64,000 nucleotides of DNA from JAICKM01 sp050998805 (GTDB lineage Bacteria > Chloroflexota > Chloroflexia > QHBQ01 > JAICKM01). Location of the stretch: NCBI GenBank assembly GCA_050998805.1, contig JBPCPV010000027.1, forward strand, positions 67,009 through 131,008, given 5' to 3'. The notes under the pieces were generated by a model. The model worked only from the letters and a program-made list of their open reading frames with translations, was not told the DNA's origin and ran no database searches. Shown here piece after piece: positions 46,390 to 54,176 of the stretch. Position 1 is the stretch's first letter; each line of letters begins with the position of its first letter. Both the position numbers and the translations under genes were made by a program.

Positions 46390-48189
46390 ATGGGTAGCAT
46401 AATGAGGATATGCAATTGGGCGGCGGTGATCATTCTGCCGTGGGCGATACTGCTCTCACTACTTGCCGGGGCGGCGCGCCCAGGCCAGGCATCTGGGGAG
46501 ATCACGTTCCCCCAGACCGGGCAGACCTTGTCGGACGCGCACGGGTTCTTGAGCTATTGGCAGGCCCACGGCGGCCTCGCGCAGTTCGGCTACCCGATCA
46601 GCGCGGAGGTGGAGGACGTGAGTCCGTCCGACGGCAAGCTCTACCTCACGCAGTGGTTCGAGCGCAACCGCTTCGAGTGGCACCCCGAGAAGAGCGACCT
46701 GCAGTATCGCGTGCTGCTCGGCCTCCTCGGCGACCAGGTGACGCAGGCGCGGCGGGCGGCGGCCGAGGGCGCGTTCATACGCTTCGGGGACGCCCACTAC
46801 CCAGGCGGGAGCTACTTCCCTCAGACCGGGCACAACCTGCGGAACAGCTTCAAGGACTATTGGGAATCACACGGCGGCCTCGCGCTCTACGGCTACCCGA
46901 TCAGCGAGGAGTTCTCCGAGGTAAGCCAGTCCGACGGCAAGACATACACCGTGCAATATTTCGAGCGCAACAGGTTCGAGTGGCACCCGCAGAACAGCGA
47001 CCCGCGTTACCAGGTGCTGCTCGGCCTGCTCGGCGTGCAGGTCGGCGGCTTCCCGGTGCCGCCGATCCCTGTGGCCGACACGCAAACCCAGCTCGCCGTG
47101 CCGGCCGAGTTCAACTCCGGCAAGTGGACGACGCCGCACATGATGACCGGGCCAGCCGGGATGAAGATCAGCCTCTTTGGGACCGCCGAGGGGCTGCGGA
47201 TGATGGCCGTCGCCCCGAACGGCGACCTCTTCGTCTCTGCGACGCGCAACAACCAGGTCTTGGTGATGCCCGACCGCGACGGGAACCATGTGGCGGACAG
47301 CAGCACGGTCTTCACGGCCGGCATCGAAAAGCCGCACGGCCTGGCGTTCCACAAGGGTTACCTCTATGTCGCCTGCGAAAAGGCCGTCTACCGCTTCCCG
47401 TACACGGACGGCCAGATGAAGGCGAGCGGGCCGGGCCAGAAGATAGCCGACCTGCCGTTCGGCCAGAGCCAGGGCCTCGTGCTCGGCAACAACCACGACA
47501 CCCGCTCGATCACCTTCGGGCCGGACGACGCGATGTACATCTCAATCGGCTCGGACTGCGACCTCTGCACCGAGGGCGACCCCCGGCGCGCGACGATCAT
47601 GCGCTTCAACGACGACGGCAGCGGTGGGCGGATCTTCGCGGCGGGGCTGCGGAACGCAGTCGGCATAGACGTGGACCCGCGCACCGGCATACTCTGGGCG
47701 TCGGGCAATGAGCGCAACATGCGGGGCAACGACTTCCCGCCCGACTTCTTCACCCAGGTGCGCGACGGCGGCGACTACGGCTGGCCGAGCTGCCTCGGCA
47801 CCCCCCTACAGCCCGACCCGGCCTTCACTGCGACGCCTGCGGAGTGCGCGGCGAAAGACAGCCCGCCGGTGCCCTTGCCCGCACATATAGCGCCGCTAGG
47901 CATCCGCTTCTATGAGGGCGGGGGCAAGCTGCCTGCGGGTTACGTGAACGGGGCATTCATCGCGGTACACGGCTCGGCGCTGCACGACCCGACCTACGGC
48001 GCGGACCTGCGCTTCGTCTCGCTGCGGCCCGGCCAGATCACGCAGGGGGCGCAGCTCGCGCTGAGCGGCTGGCTGGCAAACGGCAAGTACTGGGGCCGCC
48101 CGGTGGACGTAGCGTTCGGGAAAGACGGCGCGATGTACATCAGCGACGATCTCGGTGGGGCGGTCTATCGCGTGACGTTTGGGGAGTGA
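46390..48189 (+). CDS. secreted PQQ-type sugar dehydrogenase with N-terminal LGFP-like repeats
   Basis: This 599-residue secreted protein starts with a signal helix. Two repeats of about 75-80 residues follow (about 40-120 and 135-220; SYWQAHGGLAQFGYPISAEV, YWESHGGLALYGYPISEEF, each ending FERNRFEWHPE). The C-terminal six-bladed beta-propeller of the glucose/sorbosone dehydrogenase type includes EKPHGLAFHKGYLYVA, TRSITFGPDDAMYISIGSDC, FAAGLRNAVGIDVDPRTG and PVDVAFGKDGAMYISDD. The same repeats lie at the C-terminus of the GH5-like enzyme at 9543. Confidence 0.85.
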   Translation: MGSIMRICNWAAVIILPWAILLSLLAGAARPGQASGEITFPQTGQTLSDAHGFLSYWQAHGGLAQFGYPISAEVEDVSPSDGKLYLTQWFERNRFEWHPEKSDLQYRVLLGLLGDQVTQARRAAAEGAFIRFGDAHYPGGSYFPQTGHNLRNSFKDYWESHGGLALYGYPISEEFSEVSQSDGKTYTVQYFERNRFEWHPQNSDPRYQVLLGLLGVQVGGFPVPPIPVADTQTQLAVPAEFNSGKWTTPHMMTGPAGMKISLFGTAEGLRMMAVAPNGDLFVSATRNNQVLVMPDRDGNHVADSSTVFTAGIEKPHGLAFHKGYLYVACEKAVYRFPYTDGQMKASGPGQKIADLPFGQSQGLVLGNNHDTRSITFGPDDAMYISIGSDCDLCTEGDPRRATIMRFNDDGSGGRIFAAGLRNAVGIDVDPRTGILWASGNERNMRGNDFPPDFFTQVRDGGDYGWPSCLGTPLQPDPAFTATPAECAAKDSPPVPLPAHIAPLGIRFYEGGGKLPAGYVNGAFIAVHGSALHDPTYGADLRFVSLRPGQITQGAQLALSGWLANGKYWGRPVDVAFGKDGAMYISDDLGGAVYRVTFGE

Positions 48190-48216
48190 GGCTTACCACT
48201 GAGCGGTGGGGAAAGC

Positions 48217-48249
48217 TGTGGATAACTTGGTGGATAAAGTTGTGGATAG
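48217..48249 (+). promoter_or_regulatory. three DnaA-box-like 9-mers at 12-bp period
   Basis: TGTGGATAA (48217), GGTGGATAA (48229) and TGTGGATAG (48241) are reverse complements of the DnaA consensus TTATCCACA with 0, 1 and 1 mismatches. They are spaced exactly 12 bp apart and lie directly upstream of a strong promoter. Confidence 0.65.
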
Positions 48250-48255
48250 AGGGGA

Positions 48256-48284
48256 TTGACAGCCCGACCGATCCGTGGTATGAT
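48256..48284 (+). promoter_or_regulatory. strong sigma70-type promoter of the orphan secreted gene
   Basis: TTGACA 48256-48261, 17-bp spacer, TATGAT 48279-48284. The transcript should start near 48290 and has a structured leader of about 117 nt. Confidence 0.75.
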
Positions 48285-48292
48285 ATAGACAA

Positions 48293-48373
48293 CTTCAATG
48301 AATTGTTCTTCGGAATTAGTTATTGAGGGGACGCAAGGCCGGAGGGTCCGCAAGGATTGTCCGGCCTTTGCTT
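48293..48373 (+). promoter_or_regulatory. two-hairpin structured leader, possible attenuator
   Basis: Hairpin 1 pairs CTTCAAT (48293-48299) with ATTGAGG (48322-48328). Hairpin 2 pairs AAGGCCGGA (48335-48343) with TCCGGCCTT (48360-48368), encloses a TCC-GCAA-GGA tetraloop helix and is followed by TTTGCTT. It could end transcription before the gene. Confidence 0.5.
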
Positions 48374-48407
48374 ATACCTGGCAGAGTTAGCCGAGAGGCA
48401 TCGCCCG

Positions 48408-49079
48408 ATGGGTTTACACATTCAGCAAGCCAGACCGGGTAAGCGAACGCTACTCGCCGTCGCATTAGCGATCTTGCTCGTGGCAGGAATAGTCTCCCTT
48501 GCACGGACAACCCATGGGGACACGCCGCCTGACGTCCCGCCGCCCAGCACTCCGTGGCCCAGCGAGGACATCCTGGCCGCAGCCAACGCGACCACGGTTG
48601 CCGCAGACAACGCTGACCAGCAGGCGATGCAGGACGCACAGAACCATGCGCTTGCTACTCATCAGACAAAGACCGGCCACGAACAGGATCCCAACCTGAC
48701 GCCCATAACGGACCCCACACCGGCCCTGGGAATCGACATCGGCCCATCCCCCCGCGCTGGCTGGGGATCCCAGTACCATCTCATGAACGGTTGGGAAGGT
48801 GTCGTCAATGGAGTACTGACATATGTATTCGCCGGCTCCCAGGCAGACGATATAGCCATGGGCGTCTGGAAGAGTCCCGAGCAAGGTGTAGTGAACGTCG
48901 AGGATACAACTACCAACGCCGGAACCGATTACTTGGCACCCACTAGGACGGGTAAGCTGCAAATCATCTCCTACACCGGCACTTGTCTTGCCCTGGTCTC
49001 AATAGCAAACACGACGTATGCCTTCGATGTAGCAACTCACGCATGGTCCTGTGGACCTCCCAGCTACAGAAAACCCTAG
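48408..49079 (+). CDS. orphan membrane-anchored or secreted protein, unknown function
   Basis: This 223-residue protein has a basic start, one N-terminal helix (TLLAVALAILLVAGIVSLA), a Pro/Thr/Ala-rich stretch and a small C-terminal domain with aromatic and Gly residues (GWGSQYHLMNGWEGVVNGVL; TYAFDVATHAWSCG). No family is recognised. The domain may be extracytoplasmic with one disulphide (two Cys near the end). Its unusually elaborate upstream region, DnaA-like repeats, strong promoter and hairpin leader, suggests regulated expression. Confidence 0.65.
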   Translation: MGLHIQQARPGKRTLLAVALAILLVAGIVSLARTTHGDTPPDVPPPSTPWPSEDILAAANATTVAADNADQQAMQDAQNHALATHQTKTGHEQDPNLTPITDPTPALGIDIGPSPRAGWGSQYHLMNGWEGVVNGVLTYVFAGSQADDIAMGVWKSPEQGVVNVEDTTTNAGTDYLAPTRTGKLQIISYTGTCLALVSIANTTYAFDVATHAWSCGPPSYRKP

Positions 49080-49121
49080 TTCTACAGCCACACGTATGCC
49101 CACCAGAGGAGAGTGCCTGAC

Positions 49122-49997
49122 ATGGTGAAGCGAGATCTGCACGAGGAGAACCGGCGGTCGTGGAACTCCGCGACCGAAGCCCATAACAGCCACAAAGGCG
49201 ACCAGGCGAAGTTCTTGCGGGAGGGCGGCAGCACGCTCTTCCCCGAAGAGATCGCCCTGCTCGGCGACTTACGGGGCTGCGCGCTGGTCCATCTCCAGTG
49301 CAATTCGGGGCAGGACACGTTGAGCCTGGCCCGGCTCGGCGCGACCGTCACCGGCGTGGACATCAGCGACACGGCTATCGAGTTTGCGCGCAGGCTGTCG
49401 GCGGAGTCGGGCATACCGGCCACGTTCGAGCGGTCGGATGTGTACGACTGGCTGGCGGCGACAGCAGCCGGGGCTGAGCGGTTCGACGTGGCGTTCGCCT
49501 CCTACGGCGCGCTCTGCTGGCTCTCCGACCTGCGCGCCTGGGCGCGTGGCATCGCGGCCATACTCAAACCCAGCGGCAGGCTCGTGGTGATGGAGTTCCA
49601 CCCCATGGCGATGATCTTTGAGTGGGATTGGCGGCTCGCGCATCCCTACTTCGGCGAAGGGCGGCCCCTGACCTGGGACGAGGGCATCGGTGACTATGTA
49701 GCCATGTCGGGAAGCGGGCTGGTGCCGTGGGGCTACGTCGAGGGCGTCGCCGACTTCAAGAACCCGCACCGCGTGCATGAGTTCCAGTGGCCCATCAGCG
49801 AGGTCGTCACCGCCGTGCTCGACGCAGGGCTGACGCTGACCGCGCTGCGCGAATACCCCTACTCGAACGGGGCAAAGCAATTCGACGGCATGAGGGAGAC
49901 GGAGGGGCGGCGGATGATCCCACCCGAAAGCGTGCCGAACCTGCCCCTGATGTACGGGCTGGCGGCTACACTTGGCCCCCCTCATCCATCTGCATGA
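49122..49997 (+). CDS. class I SAM-dependent methyltransferase
   Basis: This 291-residue methyltransferase has LVHLQCNSGQDTLSLARLG (motif I), VTGVDISDTAIEFARR and FDVAFASYGALCWL, with ILKPSGRLVVMEFHP after it. It belongs to the ubiquinone/biotin-type superfamily; the substrate is unknown. ATG 49122 has AGAGGAGA 10 nt upstream; GTG 49113 is too close to that site. Its last 32 nt overlap the convergent disulfide-reductase gene. Confidence 0.83.
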   Translation: MVKRDLHEENRRSWNSATEAHNSHKGDQAKFLREGGSTLFPEEIALLGDLRGCALVHLQCNSGQDTLSLARLGATVTGVDISDTAIEFARRLSAESGIPATFERSDVYDWLAATAAGAERFDVAFASYGALCWLSDLRAWARGIAAILKPSGRLVVMEFHPMAMIFEWDWRLAHPYFGEGRPLTWDEGIGDYVAMSGSGLVPWGYVEGVADFKNPHRVHEFQWPISEVVTAVLDAGLTLTALREYPYSNGAKQFDGMRETEGRRMIPPESVPNLPLMYGLAATLGPPHPSA

Positions 49998-51369
49998 AGA
50001 GGTTGTTCACAGCCTCGGCAAGCGTCGGGTGGGCGAAGATGCCTTCCTTGAGCGCAGTGTAGGGCAGCCTGCCCATCATCGCCACCTCGAAGACCGCCAT
50101 GATCTCGCCGCCCTCGATGCCGAGCACGGCGCAGCCAAGGATCTGCTTCGTGTCGACATCCACGACGGCTTTCATCAGGCCGCGCTTCTCGTCGGTCTCT
50201 ATCGCCCGCGCCACGTTCGCCATCGGCAGACGGGCCACCCGGATTTTGCGCCCCGACGCTCGCGCCTCGGCCTCGGTCATGCCGACGCGCCCCAGTTGCG
50301 GGTCAATGAAGACGGTGTAGGGCACCAGACGGCCCGTCGTCGTCGCGTCGCCGCCCTCGATCAGGTTGGTGCGGATGATGCGGAAGTCGTCGTAGGAGAT
50401 GTGGGTGAAGGCGGGGCCGCCCTTCACGTCGCCGAGGGCGTAGGTGCCCGCCACGTTGGTACCGAGGCGTGAGTTCACCGGGATATAGCCCTGCTTGTCG
50501 GTCTCCACGCCGGCCGCGCCGAGGTTCAGCGCGTCGGTGTTCGGCGTGCGCCCCGCCGCCGCCAGCAGGTGCGACCCATCGAGCGTCCGCTCGCCGTCCT
50601 TCGTGCCAACGGTCAGCCGGATGCCTCCGTCGCCGGCCTTTTCGACGCTGCGGGCCTCGGTCTCGAGCAGCACGGTGATGCCGTCCTCGCGGAGGATCTC
50701 GGCCACCGCGTCCGCGATGTCGTCGTCTTCGCGGGCAAGCAAATGCGCGCCCCGCTGCACAACGGTCACCCGGCTGCCGAACCGCCGGAACATCTGGCCG
50801 AACTCGAGGCCGACGTAACCGCCGCCCAACACGATCAGGTGCTCCGGCACCTCACCCAGCTCCATTATCGAGGTCGAGTCCAGCATCGGCACCGCCTCTA
50901 TCCCCGGCAGCTTCGGCACCGCCGGTCGCGCTCCCGTGTTGATGAAGATAGTCTCGGCGGTCAGCCTACGGCGCGTGCCGTCGCGCATCTCGACATCGAG
51001 CGATTTCGGGCCGGTGAAGCCGGCCTCGCCCCGCAAGAGATCAAGTCCCTCTGTTTTCTCGATCTGCGACAGGCTGCTCTCGCGGAAGTCTTTCACGATG
51101 TCGCGCTTGCGCTGCCGGACCTTCCCCAGGTCAATGCTGATCGGGCCGGTATGCACGCCGTAGTCGGCGGCGCGGCGGGCCAGGTGGGCCACGCGGGCGC
51201 TAGCCACCATCGTCTTCGTGGGAGTGCAGCCCTCGTTGATGCAGGTGCCGCCGACGTGTTCCCGCTCGATTAGCGCGGTATGCCGCCCAGCGCGGGCCAG
51301 CGCGCTCGCCAGCGGCCCGCCCGCCTGCCCCGCCCCGATCACGATAGCCGAGTAGTTTTCCTCATCCAT
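49966..51369 (-). CDS. FAD-dependent pyridine nucleotide-disulfide oxidoreductase (MerA-like)
   Basis: This 467-residue flavoenzyme has an FAD site (VIGAGQAGGPLASALA), redox disulphide C43/C48 (GGTCINEGCTPTK), NAD(P) site (VLGGGYVGLEFGQM), YALGDVKGGPAFTH and a C-terminal FAHPTLAEAVNNLF with the active-site His. It resembles mercuric reductase but lacks the N-terminal HMA domain and the C-terminal vicinal cysteines, so mercury is not a likely substrate. GGAGGTGG precedes ATG 51369. Confidence 0.88.
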   Translation of the reverse strand: MDEENYSAIVIGAGQAGGPLASALARAGRHTALIEREHVGGTCINEGCTPTKTMVASARVAHLARRAADYGVHTGPISIDLGKVRQRKRDIVKDFRESSLSQIEKTEGLDLLRGEAGFTGPKSLDVEMRDGTRRRLTAETIFINTGARPAVPKLPGIEAVPMLDSTSIMELGEVPEHLIVLGGGYVGLEFGQMFRRFGSRVTVVQRGAHLLAREDDDIADAVAEILREDGITVLLETEARSVEKAGDGGIRLTVGTKDGERTLDGSHLLAAAGRTPNTDALNLGAAGVETDKQGYIPVNSRLGTNVAGTYALGDVKGGPAFTHISYDDFRIIRTNLIEGGDATTTGRLVPYTVFIDPQLGRVGMTEAEARASGRKIRVARLPMANVARAIETDEKRGLMKAVVDVDTKQILGCAVLGIEGGEIMAVFEVAMMGRLPYTALKEGIFAHPTLAEAVNNLFMQMDEGGQV

Positions 51370-51413
51370 GTCGCCACCTCCGCCTGTGTATATACGAGTA
51401 TAGTCTCGGCAAG

Positions 51414-51419
51414 ATTATA
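51414..51419 (-). promoter_or_regulatory. -10 candidate for the disulfide oxidoreductase gene
   Basis: TATAAT on the minus strand (51419-51414), with no TTGACA; the -35 position falls in the heptad array and reads TGACGG. A second -10-like TATACT lies at 51402-51397. Confidence 0.35.
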
Positions 51420-51431
51420 GCACAGGAAGCG

Positions 51432-51452
51432 GTCAGCCGTCAGCCGTCAGCG
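51432..51452 (+). repeat. heptanucleotide array (GTCAGCC)x2 plus GTCAGCG
   Basis: Three 7-nt units between the divergent oxidoreductase and HicB genes. The unit is the same as one in the array at 17446. Confidence 0.75.
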
Positions 51453-51467
51453 AGCAGATCAGCCTAT

Positions 51468-51496
51468 TTGACACGAGCCATTGGCTCTGCTAAACT
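51468..51496 (+). promoter_or_regulatory. promoter of the HicB-like gene
   Basis: TTGACA 51468-51473, 17-bp spacer, TAAACT 51491-51496, then a leader of about 35 nt with AGGAGA before ATG 51537. Confidence 0.6.
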
Positions 51497-51536
51497 TATT
51501 GCATAAGGTATTTCGTCAAGAGACAGGAGATCCCAA

Positions 51537-51797
51537 ATGGAAGCGCAGGCAGAAGATAATTCAGGCCATACCGCAATCAGTGAGCGAGAACGGTATATTA
51601 GGGCCGCCATGCCCCAGGCCCGGTACGAGGTCTTGCCTGACGATGGCAGTATCTTTGGCGAGATCCCTAGCTTCCAGGGCGTCTACACAAACGCCGACGC
51701 ACGCTCCGGTTGCGAAGCCGAACTGGCCGAAGTATTGGATGGATGGCTGACCTTACGCTTGTCTTGGGGCCGCCCGATACCAGTGATCTCAGCTTAG
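51537..51797 (+). CDS. HicB-family antitoxin-like protein, solitary
   Basis: This 86-residue protein has the HicB partial RNase-H-like pattern: RYEVLPDDGSIFGEIPSFQGVYTNAD, then CEAELAEVLDGWLTLRLSWG and PIPVI. Normal HicB antitoxins bind a HicA toxin of about 60-80 residues. No HicA frame is found on either side, and the next gene follows closely. AGGAGA precedes ATG 51537. A regulatory role without toxin is possible. Confidence 0.78.
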   Translation: MEAQAEDNSGHTAISERERYIRAAMPQARYEVLPDDGSIFGEIPSFQGVYTNADARSGCEAELAEVLDGWLTLRLSWGRPIPVISA

Positions 51798-51800
51798 GAT
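51795..51800 (+). promoter_or_regulatory. -10 candidate deciding a CTG start
   Basis: TAGGAT 51795-51800 overlaps the HicB stop and ends 5 nt before CTG 51806. No good -35 is visible, so this is weaker than the other leaderless promoters. Confidence 0.35.
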
Positions 51801-51805
51801 AAACT

Positions 51806-54073
51806 CTGAATCTCAAACACTCTCTGCCTCTCGGCGCTCTCGCCGGCGCACTGCTCCTCGCGCTCTACCTGACGCTGCTCGCGCGCAAAGACCTGGACGC
51901 GCTGCCCGGCGGCTGGCTGCTGCCTGGCGGGCTGCTGGGGCTGGGGCTGATCGCGGTGGCCGTGATCGCGGCAAGGCAAGCCGGGTGGGCGGCGGCGCGG
52001 CTGCATGCCTGGGTCGCAGGGCACCGTGCGCTTGTGGCGATCTGCGCGATCACCCTGGCGGCGGCGCTGCTGCGGCTGGTCGGCGTGGGCGACGGGCTGC
52101 CCTACATCAACAACCCCGACGAGCCTGCGGTCGCCGACAGGGCGCTGCACATACTCCAGACCGGCGACTTCAACCCGCACTACTTCGTCTACCCGAACCT
52201 CTACACCTACATGCAGGCGGCGGTCTTCGTGCCACGCTTTCTCAGCCTGGTGTCGAGCGCGAAGATCGAACGGCTCGACCAGATCGTGCCGACCGACTTC
52301 TATCTCTGGGGCCGCTTGCTGACCGCTGCGCTCGGCACGCTGACGGTGCCCCTGGTTTACATGGCGGGGCGGCGGCTCTACGGCACGGCGGTCGGCCTGA
52401 TCGCGGCGGCGTTCATCGCCACGAACAGCCTGCATATGCAGCACTCGCAGTTCATCGCGACCGACGTGCCCGCGACGTTTTTCAGCGCACTTGCCTTGCT
52501 TGCGATAGCCCACCTACTGCCTGTGTATATGTCGTCCTACGGGGCGACATATACGGGCGGAGCGATATATACGGCCTCGCGGCGGGCGTACCTGGTTGCG
52601 GGCGTGGCGATGGGGCTGGCGGTCGGCACAAAGTACAACAGCGCGCTGGTCATATTGGCCTTCCTGTTGGCGCACGGCTTCGAGGCGGGCCTGCGCGCCC
52701 CCGGTGGCGTTGTGCGGTTCTTCGGTGCGCGGCTCTGGATCGCGCTCGGCGGCCTCGTCGCCACATTCCTGCTGACGACGCCGTTCGCGCTGCTCGATCT
52801 GCCGCATTTCCTCAACGACGTGGCCTCGGTGATCGCTCACTACAACTTCGGGCACCAGGGCTTCGAGAGCGACTACAATTGGCGGGTCTACGTGCCGGAG
52901 TTCCTACGGACAGATTTCGGCGCGACGGCACTCACACTGGCGGGAACGGCGCTTGCGTTCGTGCGGCACCGGCATGCCGATCTGGTGCTTGCCGCCTTCC
53001 CGGTGGCCTACTACTTCACGATGAGCAGCTACCGTGTGAACTTTCCGCGAAATATACTGCCGATGCTGCCCTTCACCTCGGTGTTGGCGGCGCTGGCGCT
53101 GGTGGTAGCCTGGCAGCTGCTGGTGCGGAGCGGCGCGGAGCGGCGCGGCGGCGATCTGCGGCGCTACCAGGCTGGGGCGACGGTCGCGCTGGTCGCGCTG
53201 GTCATGCTGGCGGTCTTCTCGCCGACGGTCGAGGCGGCGCGGCGGGTCTACAAGCAGGCGCAGCCCGACACCCGAACGCTGGCGGCGGGGTGGCTCGACG
53301 CAAACGCTCCCACTGCCAGCAAGGTCTGGCTGGAGGAGCCGCCGCTGCAGCTGCCCCCAGACCGCTACCTGATGGGAGCCGGACCACACGTCACCGAACA
53401 CCCGCTCTCCTGGTACGTCGCCGCCCGTTACGATTACCTTGTGCTGACCGACCAGGCGTACAAGGATGTGTTCGACCACCCGGACCACAACCCCGACCTG
53501 CACAACGCCTACGCCCGTTTTTTCGAGCAGAACAAAGGACTGCTCGCTGTGGAGTTCGCGTCGAAGCAGCAGAACTCCGGCCCCGAGATACGGATCTACC
53601 GCACCGGCTACAGTCCTCCCACAAGCCCAGCCGATGTTCATCCGACGGTGCCGCTCTCCGCGGTCTTCACGGAGGCCGGCACAGACGGCAGGCGGGTAGG
53701 GTTGCTCGGAGCAGACCTGCCGCCGACGGCGACTATCGGCAGCAGCCTGCCGCTGGTGCTCTACTGGCAAGCGCAGAAGCCGGTCCACTCTGATTACACC
53801 GTCTTCGTCCACCTGCTGAACGCGGCAGGTGCGCGCGTTGCCCAGCGCGACACCGGCCCGCGCTCGAACACCGACCCGACCTCCGGCTGGCGTGCGGGTG
53901 GCATCGTGGTGGACGAGGCGGATCTGGCGCTGCCCGATGGCCTGCCGCCCGGCGATTACATGCTGCGCGTCGGCCTCTATCTCCAAAGCAGCGGCATCAA
54001 CTTGCCGGTGAGCGGCGCGCCCGGCGGCTGCCCGGACTGTGTGCTGCTCGGCCCGGTAAAATTGGTCCGGTGA
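51806..54073 (+). CDS. GT39/PMT-like membrane glycosyltransferase, probable CTG start
   Basis: This is a polytopic glycosyltransferase with about eleven helices. The first lumenal loop has INNPDEPAVADRALHIL, the acidic DE motif of ArnT/PMT-like enzymes, followed by NPHYFVYPNLYTYMQA. It would use a polyprenyl-phosphate sugar. From the first ATG/GTG/TTG (GTG 51956) it is 705 residues, but the frame is open back to the stop at 51800, and the extra 50 residues form a good membrane helix (LGALAGALLLALYLTLLA). No ATG, GTG or TTG exists there, only CTG; CTG 51806 gives 755 residues. Confidence 0.7.
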   Translation: MNLKHSLPLGALAGALLLALYLTLLARKDLDALPGGWLLPGGLLGLGLIAVAVIAARQAGWAAARLHAWVAGHRALVAICAITLAAALLRLVGVGDGLPYINNPDEPAVADRALHILQTGDFNPHYFVYPNLYTYMQAAVFVPRFLSLVSSAKIERLDQIVPTDFYLWGRLLTAALGTLTVPLVYMAGRRLYGTAVGLIAAAFIATNSLHMQHSQFIATDVPATFFSALALLAIAHLLPVYMSSYGATYTGGAIYTASRRAYLVAGVAMGLAVGTKYNSALVILAFLLAHGFEAGLRAPGGVVRFFGARLWIALGGLVATFLLTTPFALLDLPHFLNDVASVIAHYNFGHQGFESDYNWRVYVPEFLRTDFGATALTLAGTALAFVRHRHADLVLAAFPVAYYFTMSSYRVNFPRNILPMLPFTSVLAALALVVAWQLLVRSGAERRGGDLRRYQAGATVALVALVMLAVFSPTVEAARRVYKQAQPDTRTLAAGWLDANAPTASKVWLEEPPLQLPPDRYLMGAGPHVTEHPLSWYVAARYDYLVLTDQAYKDVFDHPDHNPDLHNAYARFFEQNKGLLAVEFASKQQNSGPEIRIYRTGYSPPTSPADVHPTVPLSAVFTEAGTDGRRVGLLGADLPPTATIGSSLPLVLYWQAQKPVHSDYTVFVHLLNAAGARVAQRDTGPRSNTDPTSGWRAGGIVVDEADLALPDGLPPGDYMLRVGLYLQSSGINLPVSGAPGGCPDCVLLGPVKLVR
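52525..52554 (+). repeat. 10-bp inverted repeat inside the GT39 gene
   Basis: GTATATGTCG and CGACATATAC flank a 10-nt loop. It encodes part of a loop (VYMSSYGATYTGG) between two membrane helices and has AT-rich arms unlike the surrounding sequence. It looks like an inserted palindromic repeat that kept the frame. Confidence 0.6.
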
Positions 54074-54097
54074 AACGCGAGATACGGACTCGAAAAT

Positions 54098-54117
54098 CGG
54101 TCTAAAGACCTAGACCG
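54098..54117. repeat. 7-bp inverted repeat upstream of the MerR gene
   Basis: CGGTCTA and TAGACCG flank a 6-nt loop (AAGACC), just upstream of the MerR promoter. No U-tract follows, so an operator is likelier than a terminator. Confidence 0.45.
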
Positions 54118-54123
54118 AACCCC

Positions 54124-54154
54124 TTGACTCTGACGTAACGTCATGCCTTAGAAT
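54124..54154 (+). promoter_or_regulatory. MerR-type promoter with 19-bp spacer and central palindrome
   Basis: TTGACT 54124-54129 and TAGAAT 54149-54154 are 19 bp apart, the over-long spacer of MerR-controlled promoters. A perfect palindrome TGACGT-A-ACGTCA (54131-54143) fills the spacer. The regulator encoded downstream probably binds here. Confidence 0.75.
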
Positions 54155-54176
54155 AGAGTCGAAAGGAAGAAACACC

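Noticed and set aside
46410..47711. 433-codon open frame inside the sugar dehydrogenase gene
   Set aside because: It is a frame-shifted shadow of a gene with clear repeats and propeller motifs; its translation is Arg-rich and of low complexity.
48329..48369. c-di-GMP-I (GEMM) riboswitch, because GGACGCAAGGCC resembles its conserved GGACGCAAAGCC
   Set aside because: The 5' GGCAAACC part and the GNRA-capped first helix are absent, and the inferred transcript start leaves no room for them.
48190..48407. chromosomal replication origin
   Set aside because: Only three DnaA-like boxes and a promoter are present, with no AT-rich unwinding region and no dnaA/dnaN/gyrB neighbours. Kept as a DnaA-site finding only.
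49966..51369. mercuric reductase
   Set aside because: The enzyme lacks the HMA domain and the C-terminal cysteine pair and has no mer genes nearby; general disulfide oxidoreductase is safer.
51798..51955. HicA toxin downstream of HicB
   Set aside because: This stretch encodes the N-terminal membrane helix of the glycosyltransferase; no HicA-like motif is present in any frame.
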